From the NCBI GenBank assembly GCA_902536455.1, contig CACAXN010000002.1, positions 20,922-84,921 of the forward strand: a stretch of DNA of 64,000 nucleotides, in the 5' to 3' direction. Origin of the DNA: an uncultured Prochlorococcus sp. (lineage in GTDB: Bacteria; Cyanobacteriota; Cyanobacteriia; PCC-6307; Cyanobiaceae). The notes under the pieces are model-generated. The model worked only from the letters and a program-made list of their open reading frames with translations. It was not told the origin of the DNA and searched no databases. Each line of letters starts with the position of its first letter. Positions within the stretch are counted from its first letter, which is position 1. Below, piece after piece: positions 8,667 through 18,124 of the stretch. Made by a program: the position numbers and the translations under genes.

Positions 8667-9623
8667 TTATGTATTTTTTAAGGACTCTAATCTCATTATT
8701 TCCTCTAACGATGGTAAAACTGGGATTAGTTGATTTGGGTTTAAAGGGAATAAAGCTTTGTAGTAATCTTTTTTCCATTCATTGTCAAAGCATGTCCTAT
8801 TTACGTTAGATAAGTTGAAGAATTTTAGTCTCCATTCAATAATCTTTTCGAAACTTGATAGGTCTTTTTCAGTACATTTGAAAAGTTTGCTATATATCAA
8901 TTCCCATCTTATAAGCGTTGGAAAAAGGTAAATATCTGCGTAGGTTATCTCTTCTCCAAATATCCAGCCCCCTTTGTTTTTCTGTAGTAAATTTTCAACT
9001 TCATTTATAGCTGCGAAAAGATTTTGACTTGCTTTTTCGTAAGCTGACTGGTTTCTGGCGAAACCGCATTTGTATACGCCATCATTAATACTGTTATTAA
9101 TTAAATCTAAAATTTTTTGATTACAATCTTTAATACTTAATGTCTGATATTTCGATTTATTTTTTATTGAATTGAGCAGTCTTATAATCTGTGAACTTTC
9201 ATTAGACAAAATGTTTACTTCATCTTTTACAAAACTAATTAAAAGAGGTAATGTCGCTCTAAAAATGATCTTTTCATTAGCTTTTGTGTAGAGGTCTGAA
9301 AGTCTCGCACATCCCTTAATCTTTGTATTGAAAATCCATTCACCATGCTCAACATCTGCCTTTAAAAAAATAACCTTAACTTTTTTAGATAAATTTTTTA
9401 TTTCGTGGACGAGTAAAGTTCTCTGACACCATGGACAAGAATTACCTACCAATAAATAAATTTGTCCATTCTCATTATTAATATCGTATTCACTATCAAT
9501 TGTTATCCCTTTAGGCCTTTTATAATTACCATGTAAATCTGATGGTGCAAAGCCATTCATTAATTGGGTCCAAAACCAAAACCAGAATTTTCTGGAGGCC
9601 TTTATAAGGTATTTATTTTGCAT
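8667..9623 (-). CDS. glutathione S-transferase, Xi class (glutathionyl-hydroquinone reductase type)
   Basis: The 318-residue protein has an N-terminal thioredoxin-fold domain with VGNSCPWCQRTLLVHEIKNL (C63 and C66 as the CPWC motif). The C-terminal helical domain contains GVYKCGFARNQSAYEKA and GEEITYADIYLFPTLIRWEL. These match the Xi-class/ECM4-YqjG enzymes that remove glutathione from glutathionyl-hydroquinones. The catalytic cysteine is present. It is divergently oriented to the aspartoacylase-like gene, with only 23 bases between the two starts, so their promoters overlap with the coding starts or each other. Confidence 0.85.
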   Translation of the reverse strand: MQNKYLIKASRKFWFWFWTQLMNGFAPSDLHGNYKRPKGITIDSEYDINNENGQIYLLVGNSCPWCQRTLLVHEIKNLSKKVKVIFLKADVEHGEWIFNTKIKGCARLSDLYTKANEKIIFRATLPLLISFVKDEVNILSNESSQIIRLLNSIKNKSKYQTLSIKDCNQKILDLINNSINDGVYKCGFARNQSAYEKASQNLFAAINEVENLLQKNKGGWIFGEEITYADIYLFPTLIRWELIYSKLFKCTEKDLSSFEKIIEWRLKFFNLSNVNRTCFDNEWKKDYYKALFPLNPNQLIPVLPSLEEIMRLESLKNT

Positions 9624-9646
9624 AAAATTTTATTTTTCAAGAAAAA

Positions 9647-10552
9647 ATGACAGTTCAAAGAATACTTATCGTTTCAGGCACTCATGGGAATGAAATTAAT
9701 CCTGTTTGGGCTGTTAAGCAATTTAATAAAGAGGAAAATAGTCTAAATCATGGTATTGAGTATGAGTACATAATAGGTAATCCTGTTGCCTATGAAAAAG
9801 GTTGCAGATATATAGATGTAGATTTAAATAGATCTTTTAAAGAAAGTGAGAATTTTGACCAACACAAGGATAGCTTTTATGAAACTAATAGAGCCAATTT
9901 TTTAGTAGATCAATTTGGAATTGATGGATCTAAACCCTGTCAAATTGCAATCGATTTGCATACTACTACTGCAAATATGGGAACTAGCATTGTTTTGTAT
10001 GGGAGGAGATTCAAAGATTTTTGTTTAGCTGCATTACTGCAGAACAAATTTGGATTGCCTATTTATTTGCATGAAAAAGATAAAGCCCAAACAGGCTTTC
10101 TTGTAGAAGCTTGGCCATGTGGTTTAGTCATTGAAATAGGAGCTGTCGCACAAAATTTTTATGATCAAAATATTATCAATAGATTCTTAATAATAATTAG
10201 ATCTTTAAGGGAAGAGATAGATAAATTGAAAAACAATATTATAGAACTCCCGAAGGAATTGATTGTTCATGTTCATCAAGCAAGTATAGATTATCCAAGA
10301 GATGAAAAAGGAAATATTGATGGCTTAATTCATCCTGAAAGAATAAACCAAGATTGGAAATTAATTAAGAAAGGAGATCCATTATTCCTTGATAGACAAG
10401 GGATTACTCATAAATATGAAGGAGATCATTTTGTTTGGCCGGTTTTTATTGGCGAAGTGGCTTATCAAGAAAAAAAAATTGCGATGAGCTACACAAAGAA
10501 AGAAGTTATATTTTCTAACAATCAATGGGTTTATGATTTTGAAAGTCTTTAA
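9647..10552 (+). CDS. aspA: aspartoacylase-like zinc carboxypeptidase-family protein
   Basis: The 301-residue protein belongs to the AstE/AspA family. The zinc ligands are in SGTHGNEINP (H13 and E16) and in IDLHTTTANMG (a histidine near residue 105). The catalytic glutamate is probably in VIEIGAVAQ. Aspartoacylase cleaves N-acetyl-aspartate to aspartate and acetate. The real substrate in picocyanobacteria is not known, so the name describes the family. It is followed by an AT-only hairpin (10583-10607) and then the psbA upstream region. Confidence 0.85.
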   Translation: MTVQRILIVSGTHGNEINPVWAVKQFNKEENSLNHGIEYEYIIGNPVAYEKGCRYIDVDLNRSFKESENFDQHKDSFYETNRANFLVDQFGIDGSKPCQIAIDLHTTTANMGTSIVLYGRRFKDFCLAALLQNKFGLPIYLHEKDKAQTGFLVEAWPCGLVIEIGAVAQNFYDQNIINRFLIIIRSLREEIDKLKNNIIELPKELIVHVHQASIDYPRDEKGNIDGLIHPERINQDWKLIKKGDPLFLDRQGITHKYEGDHFVWPVFIGEVAYQEKKIAMSYTKKEVIFSNNQWVYDFESL

Positions 10553-10582
10553 ATTAAGAAAACAGAACAATAAACAAGGATA

Positions 10583-10607
10583 ATTAAATAAGAATTTTTT
10601 ATTTAAT
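10583..10607. terminator. AT-only hairpin after the aspartoacylase gene, possible terminator
   Basis: ATTAAATAA (10583-10591) and TTATTTAAT (10599-10607) form a perfect 9-bp stem with a 7-base loop. It lies 30 bases after the aspA stop and downstream of the small minus-strand ORF, so it could end both. It has no GC pairs, which makes the terminator call weak. Confidence 0.3.
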
Positions 10608-10669
10608 AGATAAGTTTATTTAATATTTACTACTTTTATTTTTTTTGCTAATTCTTAAGCTGTATAAAC

Positions 10670-10798
10670 TTAAATTCTTTCACTCCAATAAATAATAGCT
10701 CCAAAAGCCTCTAATTGCAGTCTTCTATACTTAGCCTCTTTTAAGGAAACAACCTCTTTCGATCTTTTTCCGTTAAAAAGCCATTCGATTATTACCAA
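10670..10798 (-). CDS. small ORF upstream of psbA, opposite strand (42 aa)
   Basis: This ORF is absent from the supplied track. From a TTG at 10798 it reads (M)VIIEWLFNGKRSKEVVSLKE, then AKYRRLQLEAFGAIIYWSERI and stops. A GAGG Shine-Dalgarno-like motif sits 8 bases before the TTG. The product is basic in the middle, with tryptophans near both ends, and looks like a compact folded peptide, not random translation of AT-rich DNA. I do not know its function. It occupies the otherwise empty 433-base gap between aspA and psbA. Confidence 0.6.
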   Translation of the reverse strand: MVIIEWLFNGKRSKEVVSLKEAKYRRLQLEAFGAIIYWSERI

Positions 10799-10985
10799 GT
10801 TAAATCCTCAATAACAAAGAAAATATTAAGACATTGAGGTTCTTTTCTTTAATATTGCAAAAAATAAGTTTACTTAAAGAAAAAAAAATACACATTTTTA
10901 GCGATTTTGGTCTAAAATCTTCGAAGCGGAATATATTTCCGTTTTTATTTACACGTCTCACTTTAGAGACATACTTTACGAACTC
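10799..10985 (+). promoter_or_regulatory. psbA promoter and 5' leader with two hairpins
   Basis: TAAAAT at 10913-10918 is the best -10 candidate. It would give a leader of roughly 60 bases. The leader contains CGGAA-TATAT-TTCCG (10927-10941) and GTCTC-ACTTTA-GAGAC (10955-10970), the second ending 15 bases before the ATG. No Shine-Dalgarno site is visible. Hairpins here may affect stability or translation of the light-responsive psbA mRNA; this is inference. Confidence 0.5.
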
Positions 10986-12068
10986 ATGACAACTATTCAG
11001 CAGCAGCGTTCTTCGCTGTTAAAAGGCTGGCCACAGTTTTGTGAGTGGGTAACATCAACTAACAACAGAATTTATGTTGGTTGGTTCGGCGTCTTAATGA
11101 TCCCATGCCTACTTACAGCAGCGGCTTGCTTCATCGTTGCATTCATCGCAGCACCACCAGTAGACATAGACGGAATTAGAGAGCCAGTTGCTGGTTCATT
11201 CCTATACGGAAACAACATCATCTCAGGTGCAGTTGTTCCTTCATCTAACGCTATTGGTCTACACTTCTACCCAATCTGGGAAGCAGCTACTGTAGATGAG
11301 TGGTTATACAACGGTGGTCCTTACCAGCTTGTAATTTTCCACTTCCTAATTGGTATTTCAGCATACATGGGAAGACAGTGGGAGCTTTCATACCGTCTAG
11401 GTATGCGTCCATGGATCTGTGTTGCATACTCTGCACCAGTTTCAGCAGCTTTCGCAGTATTTCTTGTATATCCATTCGGTCAAGGTTCATTCTCTGACGG
11501 AATGCCTTTAGGTATCTCTGGAACATTCAACTTCATGTTTGTTTTCCAGGCAGAGCACAACATTCTTATGCACCCATTCCACATGGCTGGTGTTGCTGGT
11601 ATGTTCGGAGGATCTTTATTCTCAGCTATGCATGGTTCACTTGTTACTTCATCTCTAATCAGAGAAACAACTGAGACAGAGTCTCAGAACTATGGTTACA
11701 AGTTCGGACAAGAAGAAGAAACATACAACATCGTTGCAGCTCATGGCTACTTCGGTCGTTTGATCTTCCAATATGCAAGTTTCAACAACAGCAGAAGTCT
11801 TCACTTCTTCCTAGCTGTATTCCCAGTTGTTTGTGTATGGTTAACTTCAATGGGTATCTGCACAATGGCATTCAACCTTAACGGTTTCAACTTCAACCAG
11901 TCAGTTGTTGATGCAAACGGTAAGATTGTTCCTACATGGGGTGACGTTCTTAACAGAGCAAACCTAGGTATGGAAGTAATGCACGAGCGCAATGCTCACA
12001 ACTTCCCACTTGATCTAGCAGCAGCTGAGACTACAACAGTAGCTCTTTCAGCTCCAGCTATCGGTTAA
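10986..12068 (+). CDS. psbA: photosystem II reaction-centre protein D1
   Basis: D1 carries most of the electron-transfer cofactors of photosystem II in the thylakoid membrane, and it is the subunit damaged and replaced under light. The 360-residue sequence is unmistakable ([38 protein letters not shown]) with five membrane helices. Glutamine occupies the position equivalent to residue 130 ([13 protein letters not shown]), the D1:1-type residue. The mature protein ends at LDLA, followed by a 15-residue tail ([15 protein letters not shown]) removed by the CtpA protease. Codon use is richer in C-ending codons than the neighbouring genes, as expected for very high expression. It is monocistronic, with its own leader and strong terminator. 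Confidence 0.99.
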   Translation: MTTIQQQRSSLLKGWPQFCEWVTSTNNRIYVGWFGVLMIPCLLTAAACFIVAFIAAPPVDIDGIREPVAGSFLYGNNIISGAVVPSSNAIGLHFYPIWEAATVDEWLYNGGPYQLVIFHFLIGISAYMGRQWELSYRLGMRPWICVAYSAPVSAAFAVFLVYPFGQGSFSDGMPLGISGTFNFMFVFQAEHNILMHPFHMAGVAGMFGGSLFSAMHGSLVTSSLIRETTETESQNYGYKFGQEEETYNIVAAHGYFGRLIFQYASFNNSRSLHFFLAVFPVVCVWLTSMGICTMAFNLNGFNFNQSVVDANGKIVPTWGDVLNRANLGMEVMHERNAHNFPLDLAAAETTTVALSAPAIG

Positions 12069-12090
12069 GCTTAAAGTTCTTAAACTTACA

Positions 12091-12117
12091 AGCCCCCTTC
12101 TTAGGGGGCTTTTTTTT
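12091..12117 (+). terminator. psbA rho-independent terminator
   Basis: AGCCCCC (12091-12097), loop TTCTTA, GGGGGCT (12104-12110), then a run of T. It is a 7-bp GC-rich stem 22 bases after the psbA stop. Confidence 0.93.
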
Positions 12118-12177
12118 GTTTAATTTTCAATTGGTTTCATATAATGTTTATATATAAATAAAACATTTGATATTTCT

Positions 12178-13275
12178 ATGAGTAGTAGTTTTGGAAAAAT
12201 TTTTCGTGTTAGTACTTTTGGAGAATCACATGGTGGTGCAGTAGGAGTTATCCTTGATGGATGTCCCCCTAAGTTAAAAGTAGATATAAATCTGATACAA
12301 AATGAATTAGATAGGCGCAGACCTGGTCAAAGTGACATTACAACACCCCGAAATGAAGAGGATCAAATTGAAATATTAAGTGGGATAAAGGAAGGGTTAA
12401 CACTTGGAACTCCAATAGCAATGTTGGTAAGAAACAAGGATCAAAGACCAGGAGATTATAATAATTTGGAGCAGGTATTTAGACCTTCTCATGCAGATGG
12501 TACATATCATCTGAAATATGGAATTCAGGCAAGTTCTGGTGGTGGAAGAGCATCTGCAAGAGAAACAATTGGGAGAGTAGCCGCTGGTGCTGTAGCAAAA
12601 CAATTATTAAATAACTTCTGTAAGACTGAAATACTATCTTGGGTAAAGCGTATACATGATATTGATTCTAGTATTAATAAAGAGAAGGTTTCTCTCAATA
12701 AAATAGATTCTAATATTGTTAGATGTCCTGATGAAAAAGTATCAGTGGAAATGATAGAGAGGATTAAGGAATTAAAGCGTCAAGGAGATTCTTGTGGCGG
12801 GGTTATTGAATGTCTTGTAAGAAATGTTCCTTCTGGTCTTGGGATGCCTGTTTTTGATAAATTAGAAGCTGATTTAGCAAAGGCTTTGATGTCTTTGCCA
12901 GCTACGAAAGGCTTTGAAATAGGTTCAGGTTTTTCAGGAACTTATTTAAAAGGAAGCGAACATAATGATGCCTTCATCAAGTCTGATGATATTAGTAAGT
13001 TAAGAACTACATCTAACAATTCAGGAGGTATACAGGGAGGAATAAGTAATGGCGAAAATATTGAGATGAAAATAGCTTTTAAACCAACAGCAACAATCGG
13101 GAAAGAACAGAAAACAGTAAATGCTGAAGGAAAAGAAGTTTTGATGAAAGCAAAAGGGAGACATGATCCATGCGTTCTACCAAGAGCAGTTCCTATGGTT
13201 GATGCTATGGTGGCTTTAGTACTTGCTGATCATTTACTATTGAATCAAGCTCAATGTGGCTTAATCGATAATTAG
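12178..13275 (+). CDS. aroC: chorismate synthase
   Basis: AroC converts 5-enolpyruvylshikimate-3-phosphate to chorismate using reduced FMN. It is the last shared step toward aromatic amino acids, quinones and folate. The 365-residue protein has the family signatures [17 protein letters not shown] near the start, [20 protein letters not shown] in the middle and [15 protein letters not shown] near the end. All motifs are intact and the length is normal. It lies downstream of the psbA terminator, so it needs its own promoter in the 12118-12177 gap. Confidence 0.98.
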   Translation: MSSSFGKIFRVSTFGESHGGAVGVILDGCPPKLKVDINLIQNELDRRRPGQSDITTPRNEEDQIEILSGIKEGLTLGTPIAMLVRNKDQRPGDYNNLEQVFRPSHADGTYHLKYGIQASSGGGRASARETIGRVAAGAVAKQLLNNFCKTEILSWVKRIHDIDSSINKEKVSLNKIDSNIVRCPDEKVSVEMIERIKELKRQGDSCGGVIECLVRNVPSGLGMPVFDKLEADLAKALMSLPATKGFEIGSGFSGTYLKGSEHNDAFIKSDDISKLRTTSNNSGGIQGGISNGENIEMKIAFKPTATIGKEQKTVNAEGKEVLMKAKGRHDPCVLPRAVPMVDAMVALVLADHLLLNQAQCGLIDN

Positions 13276-13309
13276 TAGTTTTGTTAAATAAATTATATTT
13301 ATCTTTGGT

Positions 13310-13936
13310 TTAATTATTTTTGAGCCATTCATATATTTTTGGATCAAATTTTTTTTTAATAATCCCTTTATCACCAATCACGATTGCTTTATATCCTAAA
13401 GATTTATAAGTTTTTACATCATTGATTGATAGGCCTCCAGCAGCAATGAAATCAATACTTTCAAAGTTGAGTATATCTATGGAACTAGCTTTATTTTTTA
13501 TTGGATAAATTTTGATAATGTTGCAATTTAAATTTATTGCTTCCTCAAGATCTTTTAAATTTTTAATTCCGGGAATTAATAAATAATTTTTTGACTTCGA
13601 ATAATTGAAAAGATCTTTATCCCAAAATTTCATCATTGAAAAGTTTAATCCAATTTTTAATGAATCTTCTATTGATTGTTTATTAACTATGGAGGCAGAG
13701 CCTAAATTAATTCTTGGAAAATTGAGTTTGATTTCGGATACAAAATCTAACCACTTATCGTTGTTTGACCAACTTATTTCAATATTTTTTAATCCAAATT
13801 TTTCTAAGCTTCCCAATTCCTCAAAAAATGAATTTCTCATAGAGGTATCTGAGTAAATATTATCTTCCGGTTTTACGAGTAAAAAAAAAGATTCTTTTAG
13901 AAGTAAATCAGAAAAAGAATCTTCTTTAATATCCAT
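13310..13936 (-). CDS. eda: KDPG/KHG aldolase-like protein
   Basis: The 208-residue protein resembles class I KDPG aldolases (Entner-Doudoroff pathway, splitting KDPG to pyruvate and glyceraldehyde-3-phosphate). The order of motifs fits: a glutamate in KNIEISWSNND, the likely Schiff-base lysine in CNIIKIYPIKN, and a phosphate-binding region in FIAAGGLSINDVKTYKSLGY. The sequence is diverged, so substrate specificity is inferred. It is 18 bases downstream of ftsH on the same strand and could be co-transcribed with it. Confidence 0.72.
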   Translation of the reverse strand: MDIKEDSFSDLLLKESFFLLVKPEDNIYSDTSMRNSFFEELGSLEKFGLKNIEISWSNNDKWLDFVSEIKLNFPRINLGSASIVNKQSIEDSLKIGLNFSMMKFWDKDLFNYSKSKNYLLIPGIKNLKDLEEAINLNCNIIKIYPIKNKASSIDILNFESIDFIAAGGLSINDVKTYKSLGYKAIVIGDKGIIKKKFDPKIYEWLKNN

Positions 13937-13954
13937 TAAATATTTATTTTTAGA

Positions 13955-15808
13955 CTAGATATAATTCGCTACTTTAACTTCTGATCGGTTAAGCAATTCT
14001 TGGATATCTTCAGTGTCTATAGTTTCTCTTTCAATTAGCATTTGAGCCATTTCGTTAAGAATAGTTCTATTATCTGTTAAAACTTTCGTAGCTCTCTTAT
14101 AGGCAACATCAACAAGTTCTGAAACCTCTACATCAATTGTTGCTGCTGTATCTTCAGAGAAGTCTCTTGTAGAACTCATATCTCTTCCGAGAAACATTCC
14201 ACCTTGAGATTGACCTAGAGCGACTGGACCTATTTTGTCACTCATACCAAATTTAGTGATCATTTGTCTTGCTACATTGGCAACTTGTTGTAAATCATTT
14301 GAAGCTCCAGTTGTTACTTCTTCTTCTCCATAGACTATTTCTTCAGCAACTCTTCCACCAAGAGCTACAGCCATTTGATTTTGAAGGTAGGAACGAGAGT
14401 AAAGACCAGATTCCATTCTTTCTTCACTTGGAGTAAAGAAGGTTAAACCTCCAGCTTGACCTCTAGGAATTATTGAAACTTTTGCTACGGGATCATAATC
14501 AGGCATTAATGCTCCAACGAGGGCATGACCAGCTTCGTGATAAGCAACTAATTCTTTTTTCTTATCACTGATGACTCTATCTTTCTTTTCTGGACCTGCC
14601 ATAACTCTTTCAATGGCATCACCGACTTCATCATTACTTACTTTGTCTAAATCTTTTCTAGCTGCTAGTATCGCTGCTTCATTTAAGAGATTAGCTAAAT
14701 CTGCACCAGTAAATCCAGGTGTTCTTCTAGCAACTTTATCTAAATCAACGTCTTTTGAAAGAGTTTTATCTTTCGCATGAACATTTAATATCTGCAATCT
14801 TCCAGCGTAATCTGGTCTATCTACTGTTACCTGTCTATCGAATCTTCCAGGGCGCATTAAAGCTGAATCTAATACATCTGGTCTGTTGGTGGCAGCAACT
14901 ATTATTATTCCTGAGTTACCTTCGAAACCATCCATTTCGGTTAAGAGTTGATTTAATGTTTGTTCTCTTTCATCATTTCCTCCGCCCATACCAGCACCTC
15001 TTTGTCTTCCAACTGCATCTATTTCGTCAATGAACACAATACAAGGAGCATTTTTTTTAGCTTGTTCAAAAAGATCTCTAACTCTGCTAGCTCCGACTCC
15101 TACAAACATCTCTACAAATTCTGAACCAGATATTGAGAAAAAAGGTACACCTGCTTCTCCAGCTACTGCTTTTGCTAGCAATGTTTTTCCTGTGCCAGGA
15201 GGGCCAACAAGAAGAACTCCTTTTGGAATTTTTGCTCCGACTGCAGTAAATCTATCTGGGCTCTTAAGAAAATCTACAACTTCAGTGAGTTCCAATTTTG
15301 CACCTTCAACACCAGCAACATCTGAAAATGTTACTTGAGTAGATGGTTCCATTTGCAGTCTAGCTTTGCTCTTGCCAAAACTCATAGCAGGGTTACCACC
15401 TCCAGCATTACCACTTTGGGATCTTCTGAAAAGAAAAAATAGGCCTCCAATCAAAAGTACTGGGAAGATTAAGCTACTTACAGCCTGTTGCCATGGATTA
15501 GCTAATTTTGTGGGAGTTACAGCTATATCTACATTATTCTCGGTGAGTATTTTTAATAGATCTTTGTCAGGGGCTAAATTAACCTCAGACCTGCTCCCAT
15601 CATTTTCAACAACTTGAGCTGTGGCATTATCTGGAGATATTAGGACTCTACTGATTTCTTTATCTTGTACTGCCTCTATAAAATCACTATATCTTAAGGT
15701 CTTTGTAGAACTTTCAGTACTAGGTTTATCAAAAACTGAAGTACCAATGAAAATTACAGTAATAACAGCTAGGACATAAAGTCCTACGTTTCTCCAACGT
15801 TTGTTCAC
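13955..15808 (-). CDS. ftsH: ATP-dependent zinc metalloprotease FtsH
   Basis: FtsH is a membrane-anchored hexameric AAA+ protease. The 617-residue protein has two N-terminal membrane helices (about 7-24 and 108-127) and Walker A GPPGTGKT at 203-210. Walker B IVFIDEID is near 258-264, the second region of homology at about 300-322 and the zinc motif HEAGH at 424-428. In cyanobacteria and chloroplasts the closest-looking FtsH (FtsH2 type) degrades photodamaged D1. The position between psbA and psbO makes a PSII-repair role likely here, but this is inference. The C-terminal protease domain is complete. Confidence 0.96.
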   Translation of the reverse strand: MNKRWRNVGLYVLAVITVIFIGTSVFDKPSTESSTKTLRYSDFIEAVQDKEISRVLISPDNATAQVVENDGSRSEVNLAPDKDLLKILTENNVDIAVTPTKLANPWQQAVSSLIFPVLLIGGLFFLFRRSQSGNAGGGNPAMSFGKSKARLQMEPSTQVTFSDVAGVEGAKLELTEVVDFLKSPDRFTAVGAKIPKGVLLVGPPGTGKTLLAKAVAGEAGVPFFSISGSEFVEMFVGVGASRVRDLFEQAKKNAPCIVFIDEIDAVGRQRGAGMGGGNDEREQTLNQLLTEMDGFEGNSGIIIVAATNRPDVLDSALMRPGRFDRQVTVDRPDYAGRLQILNVHAKDKTLSKDVDLDKVARRTPGFTGADLANLLNEAAILAARKDLDKVSNDEVGDAIERVMAGPEKKDRVISDKKKELVAYHEAGHALVGALMPDYDPVAKVSIIPRGQAGGLTFFTPSEERMESGLYSRSYLQNQMAVALGGRVAEEIVYGEEEVTTGASNDLQQVANVARQMITKFGMSDKIGPVALGQSQGGMFLGRDMSSTRDFSEDTAATIDVEVSELVDVAYKRATKVLTDNRTILNEMAQMLIERETIDTEDIQELLNRSEVKVANYI

Positions 15809-15854
15809 GATAAAAAATCTTTAATTAATCTATAATACTAATAATAAAACATTA

Positions 15855-17030
15855 TTAAGAGCGTCTTAGAACATCTACTACACTTTTGAATGCAAACCAT
15901 TCAGGAATTGGTTCGCCATTCCTCAATTTCTTTCTAAATTCAGTACCACTAAGTTTCATAATTTCATAATTAAATTCTTTAGCTTCTTCAGCTGTTATAT
16001 ATCCTTTTTCCTTCGTATAAACTAAATTTTTTGAAGGAACAGTTTGCATCATCAATTCATCTGCACACTTATTCGCAAAATTCTGGGCGTCATATGGACC
16101 ATAAAAATCTTCACCAGTTGATGACGACTTACATCCAGCCATATCTCTACCAATAATAAAGTGGGTGCAGCCATAATTTCTTCTGATTATCATATGTTGA
16201 AGAGCTTCTCTTGGCCCTGCCATATGCATTGAATAAGGTAAAAAAGCCCATTTTATTCTTTCATCAGATATTTCCTCTTCTAATTCTTTATAAGTCAAAT
16301 ATCTAACTTTTCCAGGAATATCATCTTGTTGAGTTGGCCCACAAGTTGGATGAACTAAAACAACTGAGCTAGAGGAGACATTATCTGAGAGTAAGGCATT
16401 AGTAAATAATTCGTAATGTGCTCTATGAATTGGATTTCTGCATTGAAATGCAACTACATCATGATTTGATGGCAGTGTAGATCTAACTTCTTCTGGGGTT
16501 TTGCAGGGAAATTCTCTAATTGGTAGTTCGAAACCATAAACTATTCCTCCTATATAAAATCTCCCTCTCTCGTTAAAAATCATCTTAACAGCAGGATGAT
16601 CTAGAGAATTGGTACCATAACAAAGTTCAGCTTCTAAGGATTTGTCAGGCTCCCATTTAGAGGTAACTTCTAAAACTGCTATTTTTTGTTTTTTATAAGT
16701 AAGTAATATGGTCTCTCCAGCTTTTACTTTTTCATTATTTGAATCAAATACAATAGGCAAGCCAAAAAGCAATCCGTTTATATTTCTATTATTTTTAATC
16801 ACCGAATTGTAGTTATTTTCATCCATAAAACCTTCCAATGGAGAAAAAGCTCCAACCATCAAAAGCTCTACATCGCATGCATTTCTCTCGCTACATTCAA
16901 ACTCATAAGTAGCTTGAGAGATAAGATCATTTTTAAGGTTTTTATCTTTGATAATTAAATTTTTTAGTTCCCCTCCATAAGGCGGTATTAGTCCATTAGT
17001 ATATTTTTTAATTTTTTGTTGTAATTCCAT
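15855..17030 (-). CDS. sat: ATP sulfurylase (sulfate adenylyltransferase)
   Basis: Sat activates sulfate with ATP to form APS, the first step of sulfate assimilation. The 391-residue single-domain protein carries the nucleotide-binding motifs QCRNPIHRAHYELF and IIGRDMAGCKSS, with the HxxH of HRAH intact. There is no fused APS kinase. It lies between ftsH (46-base gap) and psbO on the same strand. The psbO terminator separates it from psbO, so it probably has its own promoter. Confidence 0.96.
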   Translation of the reverse strand: MELQQKIKKYTNGLIPPYGGELKNLIIKDKNLKNDLISQATYEFECSERNACDVELLMVGAFSPLEGFMDENNYNSVIKNNRNINGLLFGLPIVFDSNNEKVKAGETILLTYKKQKIAVLEVTSKWEPDKSLEAELCYGTNSLDHPAVKMIFNERGRFYIGGIVYGFELPIREFPCKTPEEVRSTLPSNHDVVAFQCRNPIHRAHYELFTNALLSDNVSSSSVVLVHPTCGPTQQDDIPGKVRYLTYKELEEEISDERIKWAFLPYSMHMAGPREALQHMIIRRNYGCTHFIIGRDMAGCKSSSTGEDFYGPYDAQNFANKCADELMMQTVPSKNLVYTKEKGYITAEEAKEFNYEIMKLSGTEFRKKLRNGEPIPEWFAFKSVVDVLRRS

Positions 17031-17063
17031 TTTTAAAATCGATAAAGAAAAATTTTGAAAAAA

Positions 17064-17087
17064 AAAGAGGGGTTTAGCCCCCTTTTT
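17064..17087 (-). terminator. psbO rho-independent terminator
   Basis: Read on the minus strand just after the psbO stop, GGGG-GCTAAA-CCCC is followed by a long T run. It lies before the sat start and should isolate psbO from the downstream genes. Confidence 0.82.
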
Positions 17088-17101
17088 CTCTTAAGTAGGA
17101 T

Positions 17102-17896
17102 TTATGCCTTTCTTCCGTAAAGCTCCCCAATTATTTTTACATCAAGTGGATCCTTTGAACCCATATCTGTATCTGAAGGTTGGATAGCTTCAAAAGTACC
17201 AGCAAATTCATCTGTGTCAGAATCTACATTGTTGATTGAAAGAGTAATAACGCCAGTGCCGTTTACATCAACTTTAATATTTTCTTTTGCAAGTTCTTCG
17301 TCATCTCCTCCTAATGCAACTAAACCTTGAGCATATTCAACACCAGTATTTTTAGCTCTTGCCTTAGGATCTAGAAAGTCACCAGTTCTGTAGTTAGGTG
17401 TAAATGTTGAACCACTAACTTCAGTGCCTGGCTCAATAGATGAAGGTAAATCAGCGGTAAGATCTTTTGCTGAGAATGCAAAGGGCACCTCTAAACCACC
17501 AGGAGTTAATACAGTAATAAGTTGAAAATCAATACCACCTTTTTCAGTGAAAGTTCCTGAATCTATATCTCCATAAACTTCTGTCACAGTGGTGTTATTT
17601 CTAGGACTAATAATTTTTGTAGAAACAAATTCTGCAGCTTTTCGTTTTGTCCCTGGAACTTTTACATAAACTTCTGTTGGATGCATGCATATTCCTTTAA
17701 GGCTATCTCCATTCCCTAGAGATATTGATCCGACAAGAGATGTGTCTAATGAAGGGCAATCATTGGCTTTTCCTGTGTTAACAACATCTGTGAATTGTGC
17801 ATTTCCTCTTTCAGAAAAAGCAAATGTTTTAACAGGTACGAAAGCAAAAGTTATACAAATTGAAATAACAAAAGCTAAGAAAGAACGAATTCTCAT
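17102..17896 (-). CDS. psbO: photosystem II manganese-stabilising protein PsbO
   Basis: PsbO is the extrinsic lumenal subunit that stabilises the oxygen-evolving Mn4CaO5 cluster. I place the start at the internal ATG at 17896 (264 residues), not at the track start 17941. MRIRSFLAFVISICITFAFV is a proper signal peptide, with cleavage likely after KTFA. The mature part shows the disulfide cysteines in ANDCPSLD and GICMHPTEVYVKVPG, and the beta-barrel signature PGGLEVPFAFSAKDLTADL. It ends in IIGELYGRKA. The gene is monocistronic with a clear terminator. Confidence 0.96.
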   Translation of the reverse strand: MRIRSFLAFVISICITFAFVPVKTFAFSERGNAQFTDVVNTGKANDCPSLDTSLVGSISLGNGDSLKGICMHPTEVYVKVPGTKRKAAEFVSTKIISPRNNTTVTEVYGDIDSGTFTEKGGIDFQLITVLTPGGLEVPFAFSAKDLTADLPSSIEPGTEVSGSTFTPNYRTGDFLDPKARAKNTGVEYAQGLVALGGDDEELAKENIKVDVNGTGVITLSINNVDSDTDEFAGTFEAIQPSDTDMGSKDPLDVKIIGELYGRKA

Positions 17897-18086
17897 AATT
17901 AAAGTTGCAGTAAAGTTCTGTGACGAATGATTAATAGTCACCTAAATTGTTCAGTACGGATATTACTAGGGAAAGGACCATAAAAGTAAGTACCTTAAAA
18001 TCCTCGAAACAACCCGTAGCTTTTTAGATTTTTAAAAACTTGAATTATTGTAAGCTATCACATTATTTTTAACGATTAAGATTACA

Positions 18087-18124
18087 AAAAAATACAAAAT
18101 AAAAATTTTTATTTTGTATTTTTT
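18087..18124. repeat. 38-base perfect AT-rich palindrome over the coaBC stop codon
   Basis: The core AATACAAAATAAAAA (18091-18105) is followed directly by its exact reverse complement (18106-18120). Four more bases pair on each side, giving 19-bp arms with no spacer. The coaBC stop (18109-18111) lies inside it. It may be an unusual terminator (T run on both sides) or a cruciform-forming site. Confidence 0.6.

Noticed and set aside
11287-11526. Antisense ORFs inside psbA (11287-11526, 11801-11992)
   Set aside because: They are shadows of a highly conserved, codon-biased gene and have no recognisable protein features.
14755-15617. Plus-strand ORFs inside ftsH (14571-14780, 14755-15033, 15030-15338, 15366-15617)
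   Set aside because: They lie antisense to intact FtsH motifs and look like mirror products of its codons.
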